A DNA stretch of 64,000 nucleotides, taken from Flavobacterium succinicans (GTDB taxonomy: Bacteria > Bacteroidota > Bacteroidia > Flavobacteriales > Flavobacteriaceae). Shown piece after piece: positions 38,453 through 46,416 of the stretch (within the stretch, counting starts at the first letter, position 1; every line of letters begins with the position of its first letter). The notes beneath the pieces are model-generated. The model searched no databases. It saw only the letters and a program-made list of their open reading frames with translations, and was not told the DNA's origin. The stretch is taken from positions 1 to 64,000 of the forward strand of contig NZ_JMTM01000070.1 of NCBI RefSeq assembly GCF_001662485.1, in the 5' to 3' direction. Position numbers and translations under genes: made by a program.

Positions 38453-39364
38453 ATGAAGAAGAAAATTGTTATTTTTTGTAGTGTTGTGCTGTTTCTTTTT
38501 TTGGGATGGTATTTTGGCATTAAATCATCGGATTATACGATTACATTTACAGCAAAAGCAGCCTCTGGAACTGTTTTTCAAGGCATACAAGAATGGTCAA
38601 ATATTCAAAAACAAAAGCGGAAAGAGCATTTTACTGTAGTAGAAAAAAATAATTTTGATTACCTAAAACAGCAGATGACTGTTGGAGATACTGCCTATAC
38701 TTATGTTTGGGAAATTACTCCTTTGAACGACTCAGTGTCTAAAGTAAGTGTGGGAATCAATGAGATTGGAAAGAGTTGGTACAATAAAATCACCGCTCCT
38801 TTTTGGCCCACAAAATTCAAAACCGAACAAATAAGGAAAGTCAAAGATTTAAGAGAAGGATTGAATGAACATCTCAAAAATTTGAAAGTCAGAATTGACG
38901 GAGAAGGAACTTCAAAGCCTGTATATGTTGCTTACATACAACTCAAAAGTGTGTTGCAAGAAAAAGCACAAACTATGATTGGTAACGATGCTATAATTAC
39001 AGGATTTTTATACACCCATAAAATTAAGATCGTTGACCGACCTTATGTTGAAATTGTAGATTGGGATTTAGATAAAGAAACACTCGTTTTTAATTATTGT
39101 TTTCCAATTGACCCTTCAACAAAAGCGATAGCTGACGCTAATGTAAAATTCAAAACGATTCCTGCGCTAAAAGGACTTAAAGCAAGTTATTATGGTAATT
39201 TCAGAACGTCTGACCGGGCTTGGTTTGCTTTGATGGATTATGCCAAAAAGAACGATTTGAAACTACAAAACAAAGTGTTGGAACATTTTCTTGCGAATCC
39301 ATTCAATGGAGGAGAAGAACTAGACTGGGAAACCCAAATTATCATGCCTTACAATGTAGAGTAG
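38453..39364 (+). CDS. Membrane-anchored SRPBCC/GyrI-like effector-binding protein, function unknown
   Basis: Protein of 303 residues with one N-terminal membrane anchor (about residues 4-24). Residues 28-150 look like a START/SRPBCC fold (FTAKAASGTVFQGIQEWSNI). Residues 155-300 resemble the AraC-effector-binding/GyrI-like fold, seen as paired segments FLYTHKIKIVDRPYVEIVDW and LKASYYGNFRTSDRAW. No catalytic motif is recognised and no DNA-binding domain is present. It is the last gene of a four-gene run with both FG-GAP lipoproteins and the PAP2-type protein, only four bases after the latter. It may bind a small hydrophobic or sugar-related ligand. This is inferred from fold resemblance only. 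Confidence 0.6.
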   Translation: MKKKIVIFCSVVLFLFLGWYFGIKSSDYTITFTAKAASGTVFQGIQEWSNIQKQKRKEHFTVVEKNNFDYLKQQMTVGDTAYTYVWEITPLNDSVSKVSVGINEIGKSWYNKITAPFWPTKFKTEQIRKVKDLREGLNEHLKNLKVRIDGEGTSKPVYVAYIQLKSVLQEKAQTMIGNDAIITGFLYTHKIKIVDRPYVEIVDWDLDKETLVFNYCFPIDPSTKAIADANVKFKTIPALKGLKASYYGNFRTSDRAWFALMDYAKKNDLKLQNKVLEHFLANPFNGGEELDWETQIIMPYNVE

Positions 39365-39407
39365 TTTTTCTCTTTTCACGCCCATTTCCTCCTAAAATCA
39401 ACGTGTT

Positions 39408-39440
39408 CGAAAACGTTTTCGGTTCTTCTGAAAACGTTTT
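39408..39440. promoter_or_regulatory. Tandem LacI-type operators upstream of the SLC45-like transporter
   Basis: CGAAAACGTTTTCG at 39408-39421 is the same perfect palindrome as at 25676. A second site, GAAAACGTTTT, lies at 39430-39440. The CG centres are 21 bp apart. The distance from the proximal centre to the weak -7 candidate (42 bases) is close to that upstream of susC (44 bases). Confidence 0.75.
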
Positions 39441-39544
39441 TTGTTGTAAATCAATGTGCTATTGATAGATTACGATTAAATTTCGGGTTCAATATTTGAA
39501 TTTGAGCAAGAAGTGCTACCCAGAAGGTAAACCATCTTTCTCTT

Positions 39545-39618
39545 TAGCCCCGACAGCAGCGGCATCCTTTGCTTTTTTTCTTTATAAAAGCAAAGATATA
39601 GCGGATGGCGGGACGATG
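39545..39618. repeat. Structured intergenic repeat, copy B
   Basis: Second copy of the element at 19266-19338, 74 bases and identical except for about five positions. The apex is a perfect 9-bp stem TTTGCTTTT (39568-39576) with AAAAGCAAA (39586-39594) and a 9-base loop. Outer pairs are CATCC 39563-39567 with GGATG 39603-39607, and CCCG 39549-39552 with CGGG 39609-39612. It lies about 180 bases after the preceding gene and about 80 before the transporter. Confidence 0.8.
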
Positions 39619-39696
39619 ATAGCAAAGAAGCCTTTTGAACACTGCTCCTAAATCATACCTAAACAGTTTATAACTAACCTAACCGATGCATTACTT

Positions 39697-41007
39697 ATGG
39701 CGATAAAGCTAAAACTCAATTTTTGGCAAATTTGGAACATGAATGTTGGCTTTTTTGGCATTCAATACAGTTTCGGATTGCAACAAAGTGCCGTAAATCC
39801 AATATATGATTTTTTGGGTGCGAGTCCAGATGAAATTCCTTTGCTCAATTTAGCGGGACCCGTTACGGGACTATTGATTCAGCCCTTGATTGGTGCGATG
39901 AGTGACCGCACTTGGCACCCGCGTTGGGGTCGAAGAAAACCTTATTTCTTTGTTGGAGCTTTGCTTTGCAGTATTTGTTTGCTGTTGTTTCCCTACAGCA
40001 GTTCGTTGTGGATGGCGGCAGGCTTGCTTTGGATTTTGGACGCTGGAAACAATACGGCTATGGAACCGTACCGCGCTTTTATTGCCGATAAGTTAGACGA
40101 AGAACAACAGCCGATTGGGTTTCAGATGCAAAGTTTTTTTACCGGTTTAGGGCAAACTTTAGCCAACGTTTCGCTCTTCATTTTCCCGATGATTTTTATT
40201 GGCAAAACGGGTTCGTTGCCCACTTGGGTCTATGCTTCCTTTTTTTTGGGAGCCGTTTGTTCTATAGGTTCCATTTGGTGGAGTTTAAAAACAACCAGCG
40301 AAATTCCACCAACTCCAGAGGAATTGGAGATTTTGCAATCGCACAAAGGAGGTTTGTTTGAACCCTTAGTTGAGATTTTCTCTGCCATTGGCGATATGCC
40401 TCGCGTAATGTGGCAACTAGCGTTGGTGTATTTGTTCCAGTGGTATGCGCTGTTTTGTTATTGGCAAAATTCGTCCAAAAGCATCGCCTTGTCCGTTTGG
40501 CAAGCCACGCCACAAAGCAATCCCGCTGCTTATGAGCAAGCGGTTAGTTGGACCGGATTGGTCAACGGTTGGTACAATGTAGTTACTTTTTTGACCGCAT
40601 TTTTATTGGTAGGATTTGCCAAAAGATTCAGCCCAAAAGCCGTTCACGCCTTTTGTTTGCTCTTGGCAGCTCTAGGATTTTTGGCCTTTCCGCACATCGA
40701 AAACAAGAATGTATTGTTTTTTGCCATCACCGGTTTCGGAATCGGGTGGGCGAGTATGATGGGTATTCCGTATTTAATGGTCGTTCACGAAATCCCCAAA
40801 GAGCGTTATGGCGTTTATATGGGCATTATCAATATGATGATTGTGATTCCAATGATTATTCAAAACCTTACTTTCGGATACATCCTCAAACATTTTTTAC
40901 ACAACGACGCGCGACTCGCCATCACTTTTGCTGGAGTACTGCTCTTGTGTAGTGTGCTTTGCACGTTATTAATCAAGAGTAAACCAACCGTTTTAAAAGA
41001 TAATTAG
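39697..41007 (+). CDS. SLC45-like disaccharide transporter (MFS/GPH type)
   Basis: Twelve-helix transporter of 436 residues. It has the pattern of the SLC45/glycoside-pentoside-hexuronide group that includes plant sucrose transporters. The N-terminal half has the typical segments DRTWHPRWGRRKPY after helix 2 and DAGNNTAMEPYRAF in helix 4. It should carry an intact disaccharide such as sucrose, maltose or trehalose across the inner membrane. This fits the cytoplasmic GH100-like hydrolase, kinase and trehalase genes that follow. Upstream is a LacI-type operator pair. The substrate is inferred from neighbours. Confidence 0.87.
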   Translation: MAIKLKLNFWQIWNMNVGFFGIQYSFGLQQSAVNPIYDFLGASPDEIPLLNLAGPVTGLLIQPLIGAMSDRTWHPRWGRRKPYFFVGALLCSICLLLFPYSSSLWMAAGLLWILDAGNNTAMEPYRAFIADKLDEEQQPIGFQMQSFFTGLGQTLANVSLFIFPMIFIGKTGSLPTWVYASFFLGAVCSIGSIWWSLKTTSEIPPTPEELEILQSHKGGLFEPLVEIFSAIGDMPRVMWQLALVYLFQWYALFCYWQNSSKSIALSVWQATPQSNPAAYEQAVSWTGLVNGWYNVVTFLTAFLLVGFAKRFSPKAVHAFCLLLAALGFLAFPHIENKNVLFFAITGFGIGWASMMGIPYLMVVHEIPKERYGVYMGIINMMIVIPMIIQNLTFGYILKHFLHNDARLAITFAGVLLLCSVLCTLLIKSKPTVLKDN

Positions 41008-41020
41008 GGCGTGACCACTT

Positions 41021-41120
41021 CTAGCAAAGGGGGCTTTTATCGGAGCGTACTAGTTGCCCCCTTTGCTACAAGCGGTCGGGCTTTACGCGCTACTTCGGTA
41101 GCCAGCTTCAATCCCTCACG
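41021..41120. repeat. Foldback element with a 12-bp hairpin and a UUCG hairpin
   Basis: Between the transporter and the GH100-like gene lies a strongly structured stretch. A perfect 12-bp inverted repeat pairs AGCAAAGGGGGC (41023-41034) with GCCCCCTTTGCT (41056-41067). After it comes GCTAC-TTCG-GTAGC (41089-41102), a five-pair hairpin with a UUCG tetraloop if read as RNA on the plus strand. The tail AATCCCTCACGC resembles, from memory, ends of dispersed intergenic repeats in flavobacterial genomes. There is no long T-run, so it is not a simple terminator. Only one copy is in this window. Confidence 0.6.
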
Positions 41121-41143
41121 CAAAAAAAAGCAATGTATTGACC

Positions 41144-42322
41144 ATGACAAGTAATATTTCTTATTCAAAAGCTATAGAACTACTCAAACGATGTTCCTCA
41201 AAGCAAGGTTTTTTAGCCAGCGCCCAAGACATTTCTAATTACAAAAGAGTTTGGGCGCGAGATGGAGTGATTTGCGGTTTGGCCGCTTTGGCCTCAGGCG
41301 ATGAAACGTTAATTGCTACTTTCAAAAAAACCTTAGAGACTTTAGCCAATTTTCAGCATGAATTGGGCACTATTCCATCGAACGTGTTGTTTGACGAGGA
41401 AGAAGTAGCAGTAAGTTTTGGAGGCTTAGCCGGTCGAGTAGATGCCGTGACTTGGTTTGTTATTGGCGTTTGTCAGTATGCTTACGTTACTAACGATGTT
41501 TCGTTTCTGGCCAAACACGCCGCCAAAATAGAGAAATGTTTTAAACTTTTAGACGCTTGGGAATTCAATAATCGTGGATTGGTTTATGTTCCCTTGTCTG
41601 GCAATTGGGCCGACGAATACATAACAGATGGGTATGTCTTGTACGACCAATTACTCCGAATTTGGGCACTCAAAAGCTATAACCATTTCGCCGAAGAACA
41701 AACTATAGAAAAAAAAATAAAGCAAATAGAAGAATGCATTATCCAGAACTTTTGTCCTGAGACCGTTGGGGAAAAATACCACGAAAGAGCCTATGAGGTA
41801 TGTAACCTAAAAAATTACATGCCTTGTAGCTTCTCCCCAGCTGGTTATAAAACACAGTTTGATGGTTTTGCAAATTCATTAGTTTTGCTGTTAAATATAG
41901 GCACAGCCGATTTTCAAAAAACAATTTTGGACTATGCCACAACCTTACAACAAGAACGTCCTTTGGGATTGTTGCCCGCCTTCTGGCCACCCATTCACGA
42001 AACCGATCCTGATTGGTATTTGCTCAAAAACAATTGCAAATACGAATTCCGCAACTATCCAAACGAATTTCATAACGGTGGTAGTTGGCCAATGGTCAAT
42101 GGTTTCTTTGGATTAGCCTTATTGTCTAAAAACGAAAAGACAAAAGCTACTCACCTTTTAACTGCTGTCAATAGTGCGAACGCCCTAGCTGATTTTAGCT
42201 TTTATGAGAACTTCAACACAGCAACAAAAGTGCCAAACGGAGTGCCATTCTGCGCTTGGAGTGCCGCTGGAGCCGTTCTTTTGCATCAAAGTTTATACGC
42301 AAATTTTAAACTCTTACTTTAA
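41144..42322 (+). CDS. GH100-like (alpha/alpha)6-barrel glycosidase, cytoplasmic
   Basis: Protein of 392 residues without a signal peptide. It resembles GH100 neutral/alkaline invertases and, more loosely, glycogen-debranching-type glucosidases. Residues 33-41 (YKRVWARDG) match the catalytic Asp segment of this clan, with Asp40 the candidate acid. Residues 308-316 (NEFHNGGSWP, with HNGGSWP at 310-316) match a hallmark of plant neutral invertases. The start is the ATG at 41144. A TTG six bases earlier is in frame but less likely. Its place between an SLC45-like transporter and a PfkB kinase suggests cleavage of an imported sucrose-like sugar to glucose and fructose. It may instead be annotated as amylo-alpha-1,6-glucosidase, and specificity needs an assay. 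Confidence 0.75.
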   Translation: MTSNISYSKAIELLKRCSSKQGFLASAQDISNYKRVWARDGVICGLAALASGDETLIATFKKTLETLANFQHELGTIPSNVLFDEEEVAVSFGGLAGRVDAVTWFVIGVCQYAYVTNDVSFLAKHAAKIEKCFKLLDAWEFNNRGLVYVPLSGNWADEYITDGYVLYDQLLRIWALKSYNHFAEEQTIEKKIKQIEECIIQNFCPETVGEKYHERAYEVCNLKNYMPCSFSPAGYKTQFDGFANSLVLLLNIGTADFQKTILDYATTLQQERPLGLLPAFWPPIHETDPDWYLLKNNCKYEFRNYPNEFHNGGSWPMVNGFFGLALLSKNEKTKATHLLTAVNSANALADFSFYENFNTATKVPNGVPFCAWSAAGAVLLHQSLYANFKLLL

Positions 42323-42324
42323 TT

Positions 42325-43257
42325 TTGAAAAAAACGATAGACCTTATTTGTGCCGGTGAGGTGCTGATTGATTGCATTGGCCAACAAACCAATGCTACAA
42401 TTGCTGAAACTACTTCTTATGAACGTTTTCTAGGAGGTTCACCAACCAACGTTGCCATGAATGCGGCAAAATTAGGATTGAGTGTCGAGCTAGTCGCTAG
42501 TTGCGGTGCCGATGGAATGGGTAATTTTATTTTGGATAGTTTGCAAAAAGTCAAAGTTGGAACGCAAGGCGTAACCCAAAGTGAAACCGCTGCAACCTCT
42601 ATAATCTTGGTTTCAAAATCTACAGGAACACCAGATTTTATTCCCTATCGTAATTCGGATTTTTTGATAGAATCTTTTCAAATTCCAAATGAGATTTTAC
42701 AAAAAGCCAAGATTTTTCACACGACTTGCTTTGCGTTGAGCAAAAACCCAGCGCAAAAAACAATTCTAGAAACGGCACAACTTGCGACTCAGTTAGGTGT
42801 TAAAACCAGTATAGATCTTAATTTTTCGGAACGCATTTGGCCGAATCGCAATGAGGCCAAAAAAGTAATCGCACTTTATTTGGCTACGGATCCTTTCGTT
42901 AAGTTAAGCGAGGATGATTGCTTTCGTTTTTTTGGTAAAACGCAATCGGAGTCTTTCATTTTGGATTATTTTCATGAGTTAGGCGCGACAACCATTTGTT
43001 TGACTAAAGGAAAGGAAGGTGTGATTTTGTCGGACAAAATACAGGGAACAATTTACCAGCCAGCATTACCAGTCACTCAGATAAAAGACACTACTGGAGC
43101 TGGTGATGCGTTTTGGACTGGGTTTTTATATGCTCAATTGCAACAAAAAAAATGGGAAGAAACCCTTTTGATTGCACAAAAACTAGCCGTTCTAAAATTG
43201 CAATATCTAGGCGCTTTACCATCTGATTTAGATATTGTCAACTACTTAAACCAATAA
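42325..43257 (+). CDS. PfkB-family sugar kinase, probable fructokinase
   Basis: Ribokinase/PfkB-family kinase of 310 residues. Signatures are LGGSPTNVAMNAAKLG near residue 37 and DTTGAGDAFWTGFLYAQL near residue 255 with the catalytic Asp. The pattern is closest to fructokinases, though 2-keto-3-deoxygluconate kinases look alike. The start is TTG at 42325, two bases after the preceding stop codon, because no ATG occurs before the conserved domain. In context it would phosphorylate fructose released by the GH100-like enzyme. It is not closely similar to the minus-strand fructokinase at 19388, so it is not a recent duplicate. Confidence 0.83.
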   Translation: MKKTIDLICAGEVLIDCIGQQTNATIAETTSYERFLGGSPTNVAMNAAKLGLSVELVASCGADGMGNFILDSLQKVKVGTQGVTQSETAATSIILVSKSTGTPDFIPYRNSDFLIESFQIPNEILQKAKIFHTTCFALSKNPAQKTILETAQLATQLGVKTSIDLNFSERIWPNRNEAKKVIALYLATDPFVKLSEDDCFRFFGKTQSESFILDYFHELGATTICLTKGKEGVILSDKIQGTIYQPALPVTQIKDTTGAGDAFWTGFLYAQLQQKKWEETLLIAQKLAVLKLQYLGALPSDLDIVNYLNQ

Positions 43258-43267
43258 ATAGCAACAA

Positions 43268-44482
43268 ATGAAAAAAAATACCATCAAATGGGCCATGTAC
43301 CTTAATTATTTTGTCTTTGCTATTTTGCTTAATAGCGTAGGCATTGTGATTCTCAAAGCACAAAGAAATTATGGGGTAGACGAGCTTGAGGCCAGTATAT
43401 TAGAGGCCTTCAAAGATTTGCCCATAGCCATTGTTTCTTTTTTAGTAGCTTCTTTTTTACCCAGAATAGGATATAAAAAAGCTATGCTTATTGGCTTAGC
43501 AATGGTATTCGTGGCTTGCATAACCATGTATTTTGGTAATTCATTTTCTACTGCCAAATTACTTTTTGCCACCGTTGGCGTTTCTTTTGCTTTAATCAAG
43601 GTGTCTGTGTATTCTCTTATCGGAACGGTGACCGAAAGTCAACAAGAGCATAATAGTTTGATGAGTAGTATCGAAGGGGTTTTTATGATAGGCATTGCAT
43701 TGGCTTATTTTTTATTTCCTGCTTTTAATTCTGAAACCGATCCCAATGCTTGGCTCAACGTGTATTGGTTGTTAGCTGGAATTTCGGGGGTTTCGTTTGC
43801 TTTTTTATTTTTATCAAAATCAGAAAATAATACGGAGATTCCGGGAGTCAATCTACTCGACGATTTTAAGCAAATGTTTCAATTAATGGCCAAATTACTA
43901 ACGATAGTTTTTGTTATTAGTGCGTTTCTATTTGTGATGATAGAACAAGGGATCATGTCATGGTTGCCTACTTTTAACAGTAAAGTCCTTCATTTGCCAG
44001 AAAACATAAGTATTATGATGGCAAGTATTTTGGCTATTTCTCTAGCTATAGGGAGATTGGCAGCCGGTTTTTTAACCAAAAAAATCAATTGGATTTGGAT
44101 TTTAACTTCCTGCATCATAATCGCCATGTTGATTGTGATTTTTGTGTTGCCCAAAGCAGTGGGGCTTGAAGTAAAAACGATTACTTCATTATCCGATATC
44201 CCATTGATAGGATTTGCTTTTCCTTTAGTAGGGCTATTCATAGCGCCAATTTATCCCTTGTTGAATTCGGTCGTTTTGAGTGCGCTTCCCAAAAAACTAC
44301 ACAGTTCAATGACAGGACTGATTGTTGTTTTTTCGGCCTTGGGAGGTACTTTAGGATCAAGAATTATCGGGTATTTGTTTAAAAATGAAGGTCCCGAAAA
44401 TGCTTTTTATTACACCTTGATTCCAATGTTGTTGCTATTGGTTTCCTTTTTTATATTAAAAAAATTAACGACGATTAAATGA
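43268..44482 (+). CDS. MFS transporter, probable sugar uptake
   Basis: Twelve-helix major facilitator protein of 404 residues. The N-terminal half contains PRIGYKKAMLIG after helix 2. The second half contains GIMSWLPTF and AIGRLAAGFLTKKI, in the style of FucP/hexose or glycerol-type transporters. The substrate cannot be read from sequence. Its stop codon overlaps the trehalase start in ATGA, so uptake of trehalose or of a hexose product is plausible. It starts ten bases after the kinase gene. The run from 39697 to 46350 looks like one operon. Confidence 0.8.
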   Translation: MKKNTIKWAMYLNYFVFAILLNSVGIVILKAQRNYGVDELEASILEAFKDLPIAIVSFLVASFLPRIGYKKAMLIGLAMVFVACITMYFGNSFSTAKLLFATVGVSFALIKVSVYSLIGTVTESQQEHNSLMSSIEGVFMIGIALAYFLFPAFNSETDPNAWLNVYWLLAGISGVSFAFLFLSKSENNTEIPGVNLLDDFKQMFQLMAKLLTIVFVISAFLFVMIEQGIMSWLPTFNSKVLHLPENISIMMASILAISLAIGRLAAGFLTKKINWIWILTSCIIIAMLIVIFVLPKAVGLEVKTITSLSDIPLIGFAFPLVGLFIAPIYPLLNSVVLSALPKKLHSSMTGLIVVFSALGGTLGSRIIGYLFKNEGPENAFYYTLIPMLLLLVSFFILKKLTTIK

Positions 44483-46350
44483 AAATAGTAGTAGAAATTG
44501 ATGCCGTTTTCGAGCAATTATTGCTTCAAGAAGATACGGATCAGGATAAAAAAATTACCAAAGAAGATACTGGACCTAGGCGATTTGAACTTATTGATAG
44601 TGTGAAAAATACTCAATTTGTAGTAGAAGGAACTTATCATTTATCGAATCTTTTGCAAGAATTAGCCGAAATGAGACAACAAGGTCTTGTTTACGGAGAG
44701 GTTAATTTTGACCGAATTCAGGAACCACCCGTAGAACGAATTTCAAGAAAAATTCGAGAATCTTATTGGGACGAACTTACCCGTGTTATCGACAGCGATG
44801 GATTGCAAAAAATTCTCGAAGATGAAAAAACAACCAATACCATTCCGACCCTTTATGTGTCTGAAAAGGACAAGCAAGGAGTAACTTATTTTTCAGCATT
44901 AGAAAAAGAATGGGGAAATTTCAAAGTGGCCATTTTGCCTGAGAAGTATTCGATGGACTATGTCGAGACCCTAAATACTAAACCCGGACTTTTGGCTTTG
45001 GCTACAAGTCATGACGAAAAAGGGATAAAAGGCGTTCCTTTTGTAGTTCCCGGAGGGCGTTTCAACGAAATGTATGGTTGGGACAGCTACTTTATTGGCT
45101 TAGGTTTATTAATAGATGGCAAATTAGATTTGGCCAAAGCCATTGCAACCAATTTTAAGTATCAAATAGAATATTATGGTAAAATTTTAAATGCGAACAG
45201 AAGTTATTATTTAACCAGAACACAGCCTCCATTATATTCTTCGTTACTTCGTGCCATTGTAGACCATGAAAAACCAGATAGTGCTTGGCTGGCAAGTCAT
45301 TTAGAAACAATAATTGAAGAATACCATTCGGTTTGGATGGTTATGGGCGAGCGATTAACGCCAACAGGTTTGAGCCGATATAAAGCCGACGGTATCGGAA
45401 TGCCGTTTGAAGTAGAACCAGGACATTTTGATGAGGTTTTGGAACCGTTTGCTCAAAAATACCAACTTCCTTTAAGAGAATTCGAAAAAAAATATTTAGA
45501 AAGAACTCTTGTGGATCCTGAATTAGATCAGTATTTTATACATGATCGAAGCATGCGAGAAAGTGGTCATGACACCACCAACCGATTAATTAATTCGTGT
45601 GCCAATTTGAATTCGGTTGATATCAATAGCTTTTTATACAAATATGAAATAGATATTGCCTATTTCATTGCAACCTATTTTGAAGACACTTTTATTTCGC
45701 AAAACAAAACGTATGCAGCACAAGAATGGCTTGATAAGGCCAAAATGCGTAAGGCATTGATGGATAAGTATTGTTGGAATGAAACGGAAGGAATGTATTT
45801 TGACTATGACTTTGTGCATCAGAAGTCCCTTCCGTTTGAAGCGGCCTCTACTTTTTTTCCTTTATGGGCGGGATTGTGCTCTCAAGATCAAGCTGTAAAA
45901 TTGGTAGAAAAAGCCTTGCCTAAGTTTGTAATGACTGGAGGTATCGCCGGAAGTACAGCCAAAAGCATTGCTCATATAAACCTAGAAGATCCTTTGCGAC
46001 AATGGGATTATCCTTTTGGTTGGGCGCCTCATCAAATGCTATTGTGGGAAGGACTAAAAAATTACGGTTTCGAATCCAAATTACAGGAAATGGTTTACCG
46101 CTGGTTGTGGTTGATTACCACCAACGCTGTGGATTACAACGGGACCATTCCAGAAAAATTCGATTTAGAAATTAGCTCTCATAAGGTATTTGCTGAATAT
46201 GGCAATGTAGGTACTGAGTTTGATTACATTGCCAAAGAAGGTTTTGGATGGGTCAATGCATCGTATCAATGTGGTTTATCATTACTAGCACCTAAATGGA
46301 AAGGCTATTTGAACCAACAAATTCATCCTGATTATTTTTTTTATGATTAA
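44479..46350 (+). CDS. GH37 trehalase with N-terminal EF-hand-like loop (fungal neutral trehalase type)
   Basis: Cytoplasmic alpha,alpha-trehalase of family GH37, 623 residues, no signal peptide, splitting trehalose to two glucoses. Family signatures are present: PGGRFNEMYGWDSYF and QWDYPFGWAPHQ. The N-terminus differs from periplasmic TreA-type enzymes. Residues 18-31 read EDTDQDKKITKEDT, where Asp19, Asp21, Asp23 and Asp30 fall at positions 1, 3, 5 and 12 of an EF-hand-like calcium loop. The following GPRRFEL and GTYHLSNLLQELAEM match the start of fungal neutral trehalases such as Nth1, as recalled. Calcium dependence is therefore a testable inference. The gene is coupled to the upstream MFS transporter. 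Confidence 0.93.
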   Translation: MKIVVEIDAVFEQLLLQEDTDQDKKITKEDTGPRRFELIDSVKNTQFVVEGTYHLSNLLQELAEMRQQGLVYGEVNFDRIQEPPVERISRKIRESYWDELTRVIDSDGLQKILEDEKTTNTIPTLYVSEKDKQGVTYFSALEKEWGNFKVAILPEKYSMDYVETLNTKPGLLALATSHDEKGIKGVPFVVPGGRFNEMYGWDSYFIGLGLLIDGKLDLAKAIATNFKYQIEYYGKILNANRSYYLTRTQPPLYSSLLRAIVDHEKPDSAWLASHLETIIEEYHSVWMVMGERLTPTGLSRYKADGIGMPFEVEPGHFDEVLEPFAQKYQLPLREFEKKYLERTLVDPELDQYFIHDRSMRESGHDTTNRLINSCANLNSVDINSFLYKYEIDIAYFIATYFEDTFISQNKTYAAQEWLDKAKMRKALMDKYCWNETEGMYFDYDFVHQKSLPFEAASTFFPLWAGLCSQDQAVKLVEKALPKFVMTGGIAGSTAKSIAHINLEDPLRQWDYPFGWAPHQMLLWEGLKNYGFESKLQEMVYRWLWLITTNAVDYNGTIPEKFDLEISSHKVFAEYGNVGTEFDYIAKEGFGWVNASYQCGLSLLAPKWKGYLNQQIHPDYFFYD

Positions 46351-46416
46351 AAATCACTTTTGTGTTTTTCGAAGGTTTATTTTTTTTATTTTTATGATTC
46401 TCTAAAAACAAATTAT

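Larger units (their letters stand above)
39365..39696. other. Intergenic region upstream of the SLC45-like transporter
   Basis: 332 bases without a gene. It contains a LacI-type operator pair (39408-39440) and a weak -7 candidate, TAAATTTC, at 39477-39484. The second copy of the structured repeat lies at 39545-39618. The remaining 78 bases lead to the transporter start at 39697. If the promoter is as proposed, the repeat is transcribed as part of a 5' leader of about 200 bases. Confidence 0.55.

Noticed and set aside
41011..41069. Strong inverted repeat as a terminator of the SLC45-like gene
   Set aside because: The stem is GC-rich, but no T-run follows, so intrinsic termination is not supported. 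It is listed as a foldback element instead.
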